Origin: Trichuris trichiura | Lineage: Eukaryota; Nematoda; Enoplea; Trichinellida; Trichuridae | NCBI GenBank assembly: GCA_037903355.1 | Contig: JBAJFE010000026.1 | Coordinates: forward strand, 3,596,001 to 3,660,000 | Length of the DNA: 64,000 nucleotides | Reading direction: 5' to 3' | Shown here: positions 25,618 through 40,600 of the stretch, in pieces | Numbering within the stretch: position 1 is the stretch's first letter | Layout: each line of letters starts with the position of its first letter | Made by a program: the position numbers and the translations under genes | The notes under the pieces: model-generated | What the model was told of the DNA's origin: nothing | Databases searched by the model: none | Seen by the model: the letters and a program-made list of their open reading frames with translations, nothing else

Positions 25618-28600
25618 CTGATATGGCGAAACAGCAAACAATGCAAAATTATAAGTCATTTAAGGAAACAAACAGTGCGCTGAAACTTGTACAATGGCTG
25701 GCAGCGAATGCTCTGCTGAACACATCAGTTCAAAGGAAAGTGATAGTGCATTTTCTCTTGGGAAATTAGAAGTAGAATCGCGTCCTTATATTTATGTTTG
25801 AACTCTCGTTGAAGTAGGATTGGATACACTATGCCCATTTAAAAAGAATGTTTGGCCCTCACGTATTAATGCTTCACCTGCAACTAAACCTTAAAGGTAT
25901 CACTGAAAGCCTTTTCTTAAATGTGATTAACTAATCCATTAAAATTAATAAAACTAATTTTGCCAAGGTCGCCTTTTGGGAAACCATTTTTTCAGCAACG
26001 GAGCAAAGTTCTGCTTAAAGTTCTAAAGCTAGTATTGGCCTACCGGATGCACAAAGGGGAGTGCTTATTATAGTATGCGCGCGTGAATATTTGCGGTTGT
26101 TTGAGGAAATTTACAGGAATGCAAAACAGATACTAAAAAACTTGAGTAGCCCATGTCAATCCACTGTTAGTGAAAGAGGTAGCTTGAAATGAAGTTCTAA
26201 GCAGATAAAATGATGAGATCTGTCAACCAGGACTGTGCAGAGGTCAACAGCCCAAACTGGACACTCAGTGAGAAAAAGTCTCCTTTAATTGTACAAGCAA
26301 ATTCTGATTCACATAAGCACATTTTAGTGAGCGTTGCAAATGTCATTAATTAACGGCCTGAATGACTAAAAAGTTCGTGATAAAAAATCTCTACTTATTA
26401 AATTTTGCGAGATTACTTTAGAACACAGATGTCTTGTAATGGGCTTTAGTATTGTCACAACTGATCTTCAGTTCACGGATTTTGCTAGCTTTATGTACCG
26501 GTAGTTAAACTTTAAAATGTTCTACCAGAAAATGGACAAGCAGGCTGTTAGAGTGAAATAAAAAACAATGTACACAATACGTTATAGAACTGCTCTTTTT
26601 CCGTCATCAATGATGCAAGAGAGGTGCTTAACCGGTAAGGCGTTTAAATAGATGGGAACAACGGTTATGTTTAGCTGGGTAAGGTGTAGCATTGGAATTT
26701 GTTAATTAGCGCACCCTAAACCTCACTAACTGCTACGCGACTTTCGCGATTGCTGGAAGGTTTGCTTTTGATACAAAGCTGCTCCCTTATGTGCCATAAG
26801 CGAAAAAGGCTGTAACACATGACTGTCTTCAGTCGTACATAAAGTGAGCAGTGAGAGTCGTGCTCCACAACTACGGAGACATTAACCGCTTCTTCGATAG
26901 TCTTTCTTGAGTCGTTAGTGGTAAGTTCCCCATTGAATCTGTATTTAGCGTTCTTCTAAGTTAACATATTCCTCAGGTGTTGAGTGAACCTATGAAATAA
27001 CGAGGACAATACCGCCTTTCTTAGAACTAAATTATACCCCACCCACGCGGTAAAATTCTTTTGCATGCACGAAGGCAATTACTTCAGATTAGAGGACAGT
27101 TTCTTCTCTCAAAAGGATGGAGCTCCAGTGAGAAGTCCAGAATGTCTCATTTTTGAAGATACCCGCATGGAATGCCACGAAAAAAATTTTCAGCACTCTG
27201 TACGATTCAAGTACTCCTATGCTTTTCAGAAGATATGGAGACAATATTTTTACCGTCATTAAGGCAGGCTAGAAAAAGAGGAAACTTTCCTGGGGCATCC
27301 GATTAGCGTTTTTTGTAATCAAATAACATGAACAGTTGAAAAAGACCAAAGATTAATCTTTCTCGACGTTTTCGTTAAGGCGAATAAATTATAAACAGTT
27401 TATAAAAAACCCATTCACTCGAACCCGCTTCTTCAAGTTTCAAGATGCCTTCTTTCTTCAGAAGAAGAAAGCTTCAACGGGATGTCTAGTCTCTCCCATT
27501 TTAACTGAGATCTACATAGAAAACAAAGCATTTACCAACATTGAAGCTTCTGTAGTTCTGCGGTTGTTTAAGCGTTAAGTCGACATCTTTGCTATTGTAA
27601 AGGCTGATAGGAAAAAAATATTTTTTGAACATCTCAATAGCCTCTTCCCCCATTGCAGTTCCTTCACCATCGGAAAGGAAAGTGAATATCAGTTACCCTT
27701 TCTTGGTACACTCGTCATCTGAAGCGCCGATGTTTTAAAGACCGCAGTCTACAACAGACCAACCCAATTTGATTGGTACCTTTATTTTTCCTCTCGTCAC
27801 TCTCATCAGTGTTCAGAAACGTTATCAATGATTTGATGGACCCTGCGTGGGGCATTTGTGACGCAGAGTTTCTTGACGTAGAGCTGAGGCATATTAGGAA
27901 AACGCTTTATGACAATGGCTGTCCTAGAGTTTTCGTCACATCAGCAGTGCGACGTAGGATAGATAAGCCGAAGACTACCCGCCCAAAAGAACTAGCTACC
28001 CTATCCTACGTCACAGACCTTGGTGAACTACTCAGAAATTGAAGGGGGTCAGTAAATTTCAAGGTGTACTTCAAAAGTTTTAAGAAATGACATGATCAAA
28101 GTCCCATATGACGAGATAACTGGCGTCTTTCAGAGATCAAATGCAGTTGTAACGCCTCCTACACAGGAAAAACGGGCGTCTTCACTTCACATGTGGTATC
28201 AGTCGTTACAACAACGCGCACAGAAAACTCAATAGCATGGAATTTTCACAAACCCAAGGAGGGTCAGTACGAACCGACGTATTCGAATGCAGAGACCGTG
28301 ACAGACTACCTAAGAGGGAGGAAACGAATTACGAAAAAAACTGACTGACGTCATCAAAGGCTCAGCGGTCATCAAATATTCTTTTCAATGTTCGCTTGAC
28401 TTCTGACTGAAAATCCTATGTCGAGAGTTCATTTTCCCTAAGAAAAATTAAAGAGACGTTCTACATGCTCCACAATGAGCCGTTCAACAGAGATAAAGGT
28501 GGTCTGATCAATCAAAGCAAATGCTGTTCATTAAGCTTTTGATTTATTTTCTGCCTTACGTAAATCCATTAACAGTCGTTAGCAACTTGCCTGCACGTTA

Positions 28601-31600
28601 ACATCAATGAAGACGGAAACAGACAGTTTTCGGAAAGCTCCAATATATTTTTGTCGCATACGAACGGTGATTATGTCGTTTTATTGATATACCTTCTTCC
28701 TTACAACGCTGACGGCGGAACAACAGCATTCCTGAAACGTACGGTATGCATAGTCCTCAGTTTTCTCTAACAATCTGCTCGTCCATGGGGTGAGATAGGG
28801 CGTTTGAAGTTTAATTACAGATTTATACAGAAACGAAACAAGAAAATGTGGTTTCTTCGTACGGGAACGTATGTTTTCATAATGCAAACACTTTATTACA
28901 GAGTAATTCCCGTCTATTGACCCGAAAGTTCCAGAGCCAACACGCAATAGACGGGAATTACTCCGTAATAAAGTGTTTGCATTATGGAAATGAAACAAAA
29001 CCGTTAGCTGAAGACCAATTAAGAACCGGTTATTTGGACAAAAATCTGAGCATTAGGTAACTTCTTTTGACCAAAACCTATCAACATGCGTTTTAAAAAC
29101 CTGCCACTTTTTCGCGCAGACGATTTTTGGGATAGCTATTTTATGGCAAGATTTCCTTCTACGTTTAGTTGATAAATAATGGCTGCAATCTTTCGTTTAT
29201 AAATTCCACAGAATTGGTTACGGGTTCTCGATACATCTTAAAATGATTATGCAGGTTGCTTAATAGGTTCATTTAGATTGGGCACTTGTGCACAGATTGA
29301 GACAGGGAATGCAGAAGGTTCATACATCGCCAAAATGTTTTAGGAAAGGCTTCTGCTTAAACGAGTCAGTGGAAAGATGGCCACTTTCTGGTTGACCGTC
29401 CTGCCTAACTCAATTTTTCAGTTGAAGAAAAGAACTGGTTTTTATGAACTAATTGCTTCAGTTGGCTGAAGCCCAAATGGCATTGATTGGTATCTTCAAG
29501 TTACTTACTGTTAATAAAACGTTTCTGTTCATGTGAAATCGTGCAGTTTCGAATGCTCTTAGCAAGCCCAAACACATACGACAATAAAAATTGCTAAAAA
29601 AATTATTAACAAGATATGCGAAGATAACACCGTAATTACGAGTTGTTACTTGACCAAATCAGTCAAACTAAAGTGATTCCTTCCCTAATGTGCGCTGAAA
29701 GGCCTCCCATTTGCAAGTCCGACTTTTGGGCTGATTGCATTCGCATGGTTATTGAACTATTCACAATCCTGCATCCATTCCATAATAAGTAGCCCTTGCA
29801 TTGCTTTAAAATTCACTACATTCATTACAAGATGTTTTGCAGCACATTATGGAAAGGTTCAAAAGCTAAAATTTTTACAGGGACAATTACTAGCTGAAAA
29901 GAGTAGCTTTATCGTTGTTTTGACGTGACTTTGTTAAAAGAAGCAGAAAAGCGAAGCAGTTTAAACAGTGCCAAACTCTCAGAGTACAAATTTTATCTTG
30001 ATTTAAATTTGTTTTAAAGCTACTAAGTCTGGATATTCTTCTGTTTGAAGCTGAAGACAAGACCAGGCTGAAACTCGGAAGCTGTAGTTTGAAAGTTAAA
30101 TTTTATGAGCGTGCCTCCTTAAGTAACATTTTCACTATGAAGCTTTACCGACTCGTTGCGAAATCTTATGTGTTCGAAGCTTCAAACTTTCTCGTTTTTG
30201 TGTAGTTTAAAACGCAGAATCACTCTGGAGTAATGCTGTCGGTCAACGAATAATGCTACTTATATAAACAAGGGTTACATTGAAAGCGTAACAAGTTTGA
30301 AATTAAATTACCGATAGTAGAAACAACTCTATGTAAGAGAAGCTGATAAATAATAGCTAAGTTTCAGCAACTGCCCGCCTTGAATCGCAGTATGGAGTTA
30401 CTTACCACTTCCGCAATAAATATTCCAGGTTCATCCTTACGGCCAACGATGCTGAGTCCAAGGCCCTTACCAGGTTTCTTGTTTAGCTCCACTTCAAATA
30501 TATCATAAATATTCTTCGGCTCGAGCAAGTTCGATTTCATCCTTGAATCTCGATAAACGAGCAACCGCACTTTGGAAGAAGTCTGTCGCAGCACAGAAAT
30601 GGCTTCGTCATGGGGCACGTCCCTCAGAGAATGCCCATTTACCTGAGATTGGAACATCAGATTGTCTTTCAATTATTACTTCGACAGATTGGTAACCTCA
30701 AGCAGCTGGTCGCCAGCGTTCAGTCGATTATCCGTAGCGGCTGCACCGTCTGGGTATACCTCATGAACGATGATGCCACCAAGTATGGTATCCGACCCGC
30801 CAACCAGGCTCAGACCCAATCCTTTGCCTTTTTTGTCAATTTCAATGAGCGTTTCACGTTCAGGCAAAATTGGATCGATTGCTGGATCACCAATGGGCTT
30901 ACTATGTTGGCAGATTTCTGATGTTAAGAAAGAGCATTATATTTAAAAGTAATATCAATGGGCGAGCCGGTGCATTAGCATCCTGGCAGCGCGATGAAAT
31001 AATGTTATGGTAATGGAGGCAGCTAATATTTGCAATGTATCAAATCAATAGTTTTCGAATCGGAACAACCCTAAAATTCATTACCGAAACATTAAGTGAT
31101 AGATAGATGCACAAAGATTTTATATCGCTTGTTGAGGTCGAGTTCACGCTAGGCCAGATGCACCCTTAGCTGCTCTTGGCAACAACCAATATCACATATC
31201 AGGTTGAACCGCTCTTTCGTTTTCTCATCAGAAGCGGAGCTTGTTCCATTCAAAAATCGATTATTTGCACCTCGAAACTGACTGTTAAAGTGTTGCAGCC
31301 ACGTTAAAAGCAAACCTTTTAAGGTTCATGAGAATGTAATGAAAGTATGCAAGCAGTTATGTAACAACTAACAAACGAAATTGCGCACCTACGACGAGCT
31401 AAAACGCTTTTGCAAACAAAAAAGGCACCGCTTCATTATTAACTGCTTCATTATCAACAGGTTTATATACTCGGATTTTCTTTGAACCGAGTTTATTTTT
31501 ACTGATAGTAAATAATTACGTACGCTTAGCGAAATTGTTAATAGCAGCTTGATGAATAGTAATCAATTAAAAACGAGAACGGTTGAATAAAAAAACTTTC

Positions 31601-34600
31601 ATCTTGGCGCCTTTTAAAATAAGCTGCTGAAAACAGAATGTTAGTTTTGAAGATCCTGACGATCTAATCACTCTAAGCATTAGGCATGATTTTGTTCGTA
31701 CTTGCAGTGCAGTTTCAACATCTTTCACTAACTGCAGAAGTTACGGACCGGAAGGAGGAGTCACCTCAGGGAAAACGGAATTAATACTACAAAACTAATA
31801 AGCAAATTATAAGGGTTAAAAAATAACGAAATGCCTAATTAGTTAAAGATCAGTGAGTCGGTAACAGGTCCAAATGTTTTCATTTTTCAAGTACCGAACT
31901 TCCTTGTTGTAACAACCTTTATCACGCGCAACTTTCAGAACTAGCACTCTTCAGCAACAGTGACACTCAAGCACTGATGATGGAACGTGCTAGCACTGAA
32001 AGCTGTGCGTATTAAAAGTTTTTGCAACAGGGAAGTTCTCTTGAAGACAAAACACTTCTTAACAGGTTCATAGGTTTTCATGGTAAAACTTCTTGTTCTA
32101 CGGTTGTCCCTTTCACCATTCAGTTCTAACAAACCAAAGCTTGCGTGACGTCCTCGCCACCCGTTCTCATTAGTACAGTCTGAGGACAGTTGATGACGCC
32201 AGCCCGCAAGCTTCAGTTTATTCCAATTGAGTGGCGAACGGGATAACGACATAATAAAGCATTTTACAATGAAAATAGGGAAGTTCGTTACATAAAAATG
32301 AAATATTTAATGAAATTCAAGAAGAAACTTTGAATTCATAACAGACAGTCGCTTGTCTTAAATAAACCGTTGTCGACCAATCAGAACAATAATAATTGGG
32401 TGAAGAGCGTGCACATGAAAACATTTCGGCAGTGTTAATTTTTGCGCCATTCTATGGCAGTGTTTCTCAAAGCTAGGGTCGCCAGGGCCCCCCTGTGAAC
32501 GTTTTTTCCTGTGTCGAATACTTACTTTCTCGCCTCCGAGCTGATTACCCCCTCCCCCCGGTCCTCTCTCCAGCCAATCACACTTGCGTGGCGAAACAGC
32601 ATGCAGCTTTCTCTTATGCAGGAGACCCAAGACCTGACCCGCCGCAGGTTATACCTTTCTATGCGTTTCAACACGATCGCACAGGTGGGACATGTCTCCC
32701 ACAGCTCAAAAGCCACCCCACCCCCCCCCCCCAAGGGCTTCCTTGGCGATTTGGGCCTCTCGGTGGGGCATATGCTTTACCATGAGAATCACTGTTTTAT
32801 GGCATGCACTAAATAAAACAGCTTAGATCTCACCATTAACGCTCTGCTCCTTTGGAACAAGAAGCGATTGATCAGTCTGCGAATTCTCAACTGGTGCCGT
32901 ATCAGAAACAGTAGGAATGTCTGACATAGGGGATGGGCAGTGACCAAGAATCGGCTCTGTGTCGGTCTCTTTCACTGCGTCAGGCTAAAGAAAATCTTGT
33001 TTCAGCTATCTGGAACATTATAAAACGCTTTAAAAAGACAACCATGCAGTACTTTGAGTTTATCGGGCTTGGTAGGCACTTATTTGAAATGTTCTGTTTA
33101 AGAGAAGCATTAGAAAACGTTAACACCTTTCCTCGCAGTCACCAAGGCTCGAAACTGGAAGCAGGCGTTGGGGAACAATTTGAGTTTTTTGTATTTTCCA
33201 ATCCGGTAATTTTAAAAATGGGATGTTCCAAAACCACCTAATTCAACGTTCTCTATGTTTTTGACGACTTCTGACTGTTCATTTAAAATGTGTGTTCTCT
33301 ACGGACATTTCGGGACTGATCAAATTTTGGAAGTTTGTGAAAGAATCGCTACCTTTATAAAAGAATATCACAATTTTTGTCCGTTTTAATAAGAGAAACT
33401 TAATAAAGGAGTGCCGCAGCCTTCAGGACCTCTAAATCCCGTCTTTGGCGAAGGTAGATTTGTCGAGTTAAAATAAGACGGAATTAATGCTAGCAAAACT
33501 AATAAGCAAGCCAAACCGGTCAAAAGTAATAGTGCATCTGATGAAATTTAAAAAGAATATTTGAAATTATCACAGGAAATTGCTTGCCTTAAATAGAACG
33601 CGGACAGTCAATCAGAAAAATAGACATTGAGCAAAAACAAGATCTAGAGGTTCCGAAAAATTTGAAACTCCCTTAGTACATATTATCTCGTTGAAAAAGA
33701 ACTGTGATACTCGTGAGGACAAACGAGTCCGCTTCCAGAAACCCTGGCTTCAAGCATTTGTGTTTATTGAAAGGCTGCAGGTCAATATACGAAAAAGAAA
33801 ACTAGCAATTCGCTAAGTGAAACGTGATATGGTAGGTTTATACGCAGATTTAAGAAATACGGTCTTGCCATTCAGTACATCCGTATTAATGCTTTAACAG
33901 TTATGCTGTTATGCTGTCATACAAATATCAAAAAAAGAAAATATTGCTTACAATGATCATATGAAGGAGTATTGGGGTATCAGGTTCAATATTATCAACT
34001 AAGCTTCATGCTGTTGATTACTACATCGACTACAGTTCCCTCTCGGCGTTTTAACTTTCTATGACATACCATTTTTGATTAAAAAAAGTTTCGCGATAAG
34101 CAAGGGCACCTATTCCGTACAGCATTGCTGTACTTCGCAGTGCCGACTAGTGACAACATTTGAACGGGTGGAATTTCCGAGCCTGGCTATCATTCACTAC
34201 AGCGATGAAAAGCCCCATCAGTCATACTTCTGAATTAGTTTGCATAAAATACGACCCCAGACGCAGGCTGCGTTTAGCGAGTAGTGCGGATGAAAGAGAA
34301 AGCTTCAAACAGGTTGACCGCAAAACAATTTAGGATACATAAACAAAGAAACATTCGGAAGTTCTCTAGTTTCTGTTATCATTTAACTCATGTGCAAGGG
34401 TGCGCACCGTTGTTTTACTAAGTAAACGTACAGGAAAGGATCAATTTTTTCCTGAATGCACTCAGCTTGACAACTATTAATACAAACGTTTTCGTGCTCG
34501 TAAGGTAAACAATTAAGCCAGTGTCATAAATTACTGCTAAAAGGCTTTTCAGACATACGCTGTCTTTTATTGCTAAACTGATGGAACATCCTAACGCTTA

Positions 34601-37600
34601 TACTTGCATTCTGTCATTCACAACTTGGGTCATGATTGAATGATTCAAATTCATAGTCTCACACCCCACTTTTATAAAGACAGGAAAGGTAGAACGGAAC
34701 CATTTTGGCTATGTTGAGAACGCAACCTACCTCTGAAACTTCCTGCACTGAAGTAATGGCCTGTTTCTCTATTCGCACTTCATTGCTATCTCTGAAGTCT
34801 TGAAAGGGCTGCACCAAAGCTTCCCCACTGTTGCAAATTTTCATTGGATCAACTGCCAACTTTGAAGTTCCTTTTGGGTCCCTGTCAAGGAGAAGAATGA
34901 TTTCACCGCGGAAAAAGATTGCAGCTTGCTCACCTGAGCAAAACTAGACGTACGGTTGGATTGCGTCGATTTTTGATTATTACTGAAGCGCTAATATGGC
35001 TTCTACCTTGCATTACAATGTCGTCAACCTAAAGCATGAATGCATCACGCTTCTGCAAATGAGATACTAATACATTATAAAATATCACTTTATGGATAAT
35101 ACTCATTGTACATTGTACTTCATAACGACTTGGTGACCATGGACAGAATTTAAGTAGTTCAATGGAAGTAGCTTTTGGGGCTCCCCTGGTCTAGTCTTTC
35201 TGCTGAAGGGACCAGTCTAGACCCGAAAGCTACAGACATTAAACCTTCTCATTTGTATCAACAGTCACCAGCTTTTGTAAAGCATAACACGATGTAAAGG
35301 ATCTTTTGTTTACTAAATCATCAATTTAAAAATAGACTTCTCGGACAGCATTGTGAAATCTGTTTCATCAACCTCATGAAGAGTTGATAGGGGAATACAG
35401 TTGAACCTCTGTAAGTTGACTATCTAACAGACTAGAGAAAACTGGTCAACATATAAGGTGGTCAGCATAGGGAGGCTGTGGGTATAAGTGGCTCGGCTGA
35501 ATAGATTGCAGTCGAACCACCGTAAGTGCGTCTGATTCACGGGTTTGGACTGTTTGATGTATCTAGAGCGTCTGATTCACAGGTTTGGACTGTTTGATGT
35601 ATCTGTAAGTAAACTTCAAAGTACCCTACCAACGAATGGATGAGCAAATTGTTCTGTATTTTCTCTTACAATTTGCTCATCCATTCGTTGGTAGGGTACT
35701 TTGAAGTTTACTTACAGATACATCAAACAGTCCAAACCCGTGAATCAGAAGATCAACTATGAAACAACCTAAGCCTGTTAAAAGACACCCCGTCTCACAT
35801 AAAACTGTGTATACAGTCGGCCCTCGTTATCCGCGGTCACATCGTCCCGAATTTTGAGCGTTACACTGCGTAAAACGAATTCCGCGTTGTGTAGGATACC
35901 CTATGAAAGAGGCCAAATAGCTTGTATTCCAGCCGCGTATTTCATCCTATCTCCTTGAACTCTTTCCGGAACGGTTATCATACCTAGTGATCCTTCGAAG
36001 CTTGGTACTACGGAATCTAACTACGAGATAATGACATCAATGAGACTGCGCTTGTCCAGTGGGGCCAGCCATCAGAGTCCAAGCCATTACATACAAGAAA
36101 GGACGAAAGTAGGATGATCTTTCTTTAAACGCCTTGGAATAACCTTGCTTTAATGAGCTAAGCGATGTACTGGTGCGCGGAATGGGTACAGAGCAGGGGA
36201 AATATAAAATGCACAGGCCCACTTAAGCAGATATACTGAACATCACATGGAACACATCCACATAGAACAAAACGTCTACGGGCAGAAATGTTTGGCGCAT
36301 CAGGAATAAGACAATTCACCCACTTTCAGTAGGTGGGTGCAGATCCCCTGGAGACCGGCCAGCCCTAGGGCTGCTTGAACTTGTTGGTAGCGAAACTTTT
36401 CGGTTTAAAATGATAGGCTCCGCAGCTGCCGGAGCTTTATTTAAAAACATTCTTATAGGGAGCTGTCTCTCCCTTTTCTTCGCTTCATCGAATAAATCCT
36501 GTAGCGGTTTCAACGAAGCCGTTATTCCTCGTGTAACGATGATGCCACGTTCCATGGATGGATCATATTCAACAATCATATCCTTTAGGACCTGCGCTTG
36601 CCGGAAAATAGTGGCCAGCTTTTGCAGCGTCCAATCCGAGGGTGTTTGAGCTTCTGTACCTTTCATAACGTCGTCGTCACTAGCCGTAGGTGATTGCATC
36701 AGTTCTTTGAGTTCCTTGTTGGTGAACGGTTCTCCACAATCTTCTATGTGCTCTCTGACATCGTCTTCTATCATGTCGGAGAAACCCTCACCTCCCAACT
36801 CCTTGGCAATATTCACTATGCCTATGACCTCCTTATCGATGGCACCTAAGTCCTCGCATTCACTGACTGCGTCTCTCCACAAACGCTTCCAGCAACTACT
36901 GACTGTTCTAGGCTTTATCTCGTGCACTGCTTCCGCAATGAGGGCGATAGCGTCTGCAAGTGAGAAACGCTTCCACAGGCCGGTAAGATCGCAATCAGCA
37001 TTAGCGTGGAGGGTATCACGAAGCTTTCCAAATACGAGACGAGTATAAGTAGCCTTAATGCATTTTATGGCGCCCTGATCCAGTGGTTGTAGTAGTGATG
37101 TCGAGTTAGCGGGCAAACATTTCACTTCGACGTTCTCATTAGCGAAGCAAAGAGATTGCGGGTGACGGGGGCGTTATCAATCACGAGGAGGACCTTGAAA
37201 GCCATCCCCTTGCTTTTCAGGTACTTTTTCGCTTCAGGAATGAAGCATTAATTAAACCACTCCGTAAAAAGTATAACCGTCATCCACGCCTTCTTGCTGT
37301 GCTGCCAGAAGACCGGCAGGCAATCCTTGTTCTTGTTTCTGAGCGACCGAGGATTACGAGTCCGGTAGACAACGCCGGGCTTTATCATGTGTCCTAAAGC
37401 GTTCCCACAGAGCACAAGAGTGAGTCGATCTTTCAGTGGCTTGAATCCCGGGGCTTGCTTTGCGCTCTTGTGGATGTACGTGCGCTTTGGCATTTGCTTC
37501 CAGAATAATGCCGTCTCGTCACAGTTGAAGATTTGTTCTGGGAGATGTCCCTTTTGGTCCACTATCTCTTTGAATTCCTTCGGGAATGTCGAGGCAGCTA

Positions 37601-40600
37601 AGCAATCAGCCGATGCCGCTTCTCCAGTGATCTTCAAGTTCTTGAGGTTGAAGCGCTTCACGTATTTGGCTAGCCATCCTTTGCTAGCAGTAAACCCTTT
37701 TCTCTCGTTCTCTGCAACCGAGCCAGGGAAGTGCTCATATAAGCTCAGCGCTTTCTCCCGAATAACTTTCCCGTCGACAGGGACATGCTTCCGCGAGATG
37801 TCCTCTATCCAAACGCTTAGCGCTTTCTCAGCCTTCACGAGGACTTTGTTGCGAACTACAGCAGCTCTTTTCGCCAGTGAAGGGTCGGGATGCACGCTTC
37901 TTCGAATCTCAGCTTCCTGCTGCTTTATCGTACGAATGCTGGATTCATTCTTCCCGATCTTGCGGCCCACTTCGGCAAATGACAATCCGCTTTTCAAAAG
38001 ATCTAGGACTTTTACTTTCTCATGAAGGGTAAGGACGCCACGTTGTCTCTTAGCCCTAGAAGAACCGCTCTGTTCACTTAGTTGCCTTCTGTCAGCCATC
38101 CTCCTATGCGACACCAGTTACACGACGCGAAAGTTCGAACCTACCACGCTGCAGAGAAACTGATATTTGCGCACAGCGCGCAGCCTCGACGCGCACGAAG
38201 CAATAATGAGCAGTCAGAAAAATGACAAGGCCTCATTAGCATTGTGCACGGTTAGAGAGCACTGTGCGCAAAGAAAGTCTTTCGCGAACGCGCAGATGAT
38301 CACACTGCTGCACAGGCATGCAACGACACTAGTGCAATTGTAATGCCGGCCAGCGGTGCCCATGTCTCTGTGAAAAGATGACGTCACTATTTCACGCTGG
38401 ACAAACCGCGTTGTATAGAATCCGCGGATAACGAGGGCCCACTGTATTTGCCTTCCGGTACATGAAGCATTTGCATTCCCTTTGCGCATGCTTCTGTTCT
38501 TTCTGTATGCCCTCCTTTGCAGCTGTGTTACTGCTATCACATCTCTTTTTATTCCTTTTAGCTCTCGAGTAATCTTTTTTAGCTGAGTAAAGCCCCCGGT
38601 CTGGTTCTTACAACAAACAGTTGTTAACTGGCTGGCAAGGTCTAAACGAGGCGAAGAAAACAGTCTTTGATAAAGATGTAAACTTTGTCCCTACCCCTAA
38701 AAACCTTACTGTCATAGCCATAATTCCCTCAGCGGAACACGGTCCTGCGCTCTTTGAATCCAGAGCAGAGAATGAAATAAAAGGATATATTCCAACCTTC
38801 TCATGTGCGGTAATACATCTCCCACTCCTAATATATGCCGTTCGGAGTACATAATTATTGAAAACCTTAAGTCAAGAACAGATATTATCATTAGAACAGC
38901 TGACAAAGGGAGTACAGTTTTTTTACATAACCGAACTGCCTACGTCCGAAAGATCAACAATTTCCTCAGTAACCTTATTTGCTGTTCAATTAATACGACC
39001 CTATTGCAAAGACGCGCGGAGCCCTGTAGACTATTTGAGACCCTTTCGTTAATGAAACGCAGGACCTAGAACTTCTTAAAATAAGCCATAATTCATTCTA
39101 CACTAGTAATACCAGGTGTCCTGAACTAAATGGGCTCCTCAAAATCCACAAGCCACGGGTCCTATTAAGGCCAGTAGTTTCAAGTGTGAATAACGTTACT
39201 TCTAAGCATTGTTCACACAGTAGAACCCCTCCTAACCAAATGGCTCCGCACCAGGATCACGCGGCGCACGAGGTTTCTTGACAGGAAGGGTTTACTATAG
39301 GATGCGTTGGAGTGCAGGTAAAATTAATGTCAGTTTAAGTCACTGTTGTTCACTCACCCCTGTGGTCGCGGTGAGCTTAAGCTGCGCAAGCTAAAGGTAG
39401 TATCCAAACTCTAACTGACATCAACAGACTGTGACCAACAGAAGTTAATCTTCTAAGTGGTTGCAAGTATCGTGCTCAGAAGTGGTCGAAAGACGAGCAC
39501 TGTGTTTGTTCTTGCTGGTGATAGACTGCTTCTTAAGTATCAAAGCTCGTTTCTGGCCTACACTTGAGAAGCGTAAACGTAGCGTGAACAGCAGGAACTT
39601 GCATTCACTCGTCCTCCAGATACAGAAACAATGAACTGTCATATCTAGGTAGCCTGAGAATGGGCAAGTACCAGCCGTATACAGAAAGAATCCGAAACTA
39701 TGGTTCGGCTTGTCAGTAGATCTTAGCCATAGAGGAAGGACAGCACTTTAGATTTAGTATGGCGTGCATTAAGCCAAACGAAAAATGATCAGAAAGAGGA
39801 GAGGTTATAGCAATAGGTAGCAGTGAGATAACCTGCGCATCTCTGCTGCGAATGGACAGCCCATAAACGCTCTCAGAGTTTTACTGTACTTTAAAAGATA
39901 ATACAACATCTAAGAGGTGAACGTGGATCTAATGCTAAAAATTCTAAAGAATTTTACGCAGCATTAAAATCCGTTAAACTAAAACCCAGTGACCTCAGGC
40001 TAAGTTAAGACGTTAAGGATCTGTTCGCAAATATCCTCATAAAGTTTACAGTCAGCGTTTTACATGCCTTATGAAACAAAAACGACAGCATACCTCATAG
40101 AACCAAATTGAACCCTACCTACATAGCAAAGTTAGTTTCCTTTTGCATGCTTGAAAGCGACAACTTCGGGTTCTTCTCACAAAAAGATATAGCTCCAATG
40201 GGAAGTGCAACAACTCCTATTCTCACAGAGATCTTTACGGAAGGCCTCCAACACTGCATGATTCCAATATTCCTTTCTTTTCCAAAAGACAAACAAACGA
40301 TATCTTTTCCATCGTTAAAACAGAAGGAGAAGAAACTTCCGTGGAACACCTGAACAGCTTTTCATAATTAAATAACATTAACCACAGCAAAAGAAAATAC
40401 AATCGACCCTCGTTATCCGCGGGTTTTATACAACGCGGTTTGTCCGGCGTGAAATAGGGACGTTATCTTTTACACGCCAGTATACGAGATAAAGCCTAGA
40501 ACAGTTAGTGGTTACTGGAAGAGTTTGTGGGGAGGACGCGGTCAGTGAATGCAAGGACTTAGGTGCCATAGATGAGGAGGTCACGGACATAGTGAATATT

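Noticed and set aside
34727..34730. Alternative donor GTTGCG four bases beyond exon 34731-34881 to fix the phase with 30697-30917
   Set aside because: The exon 32834-32984 with good splice sites restores the phase without it.
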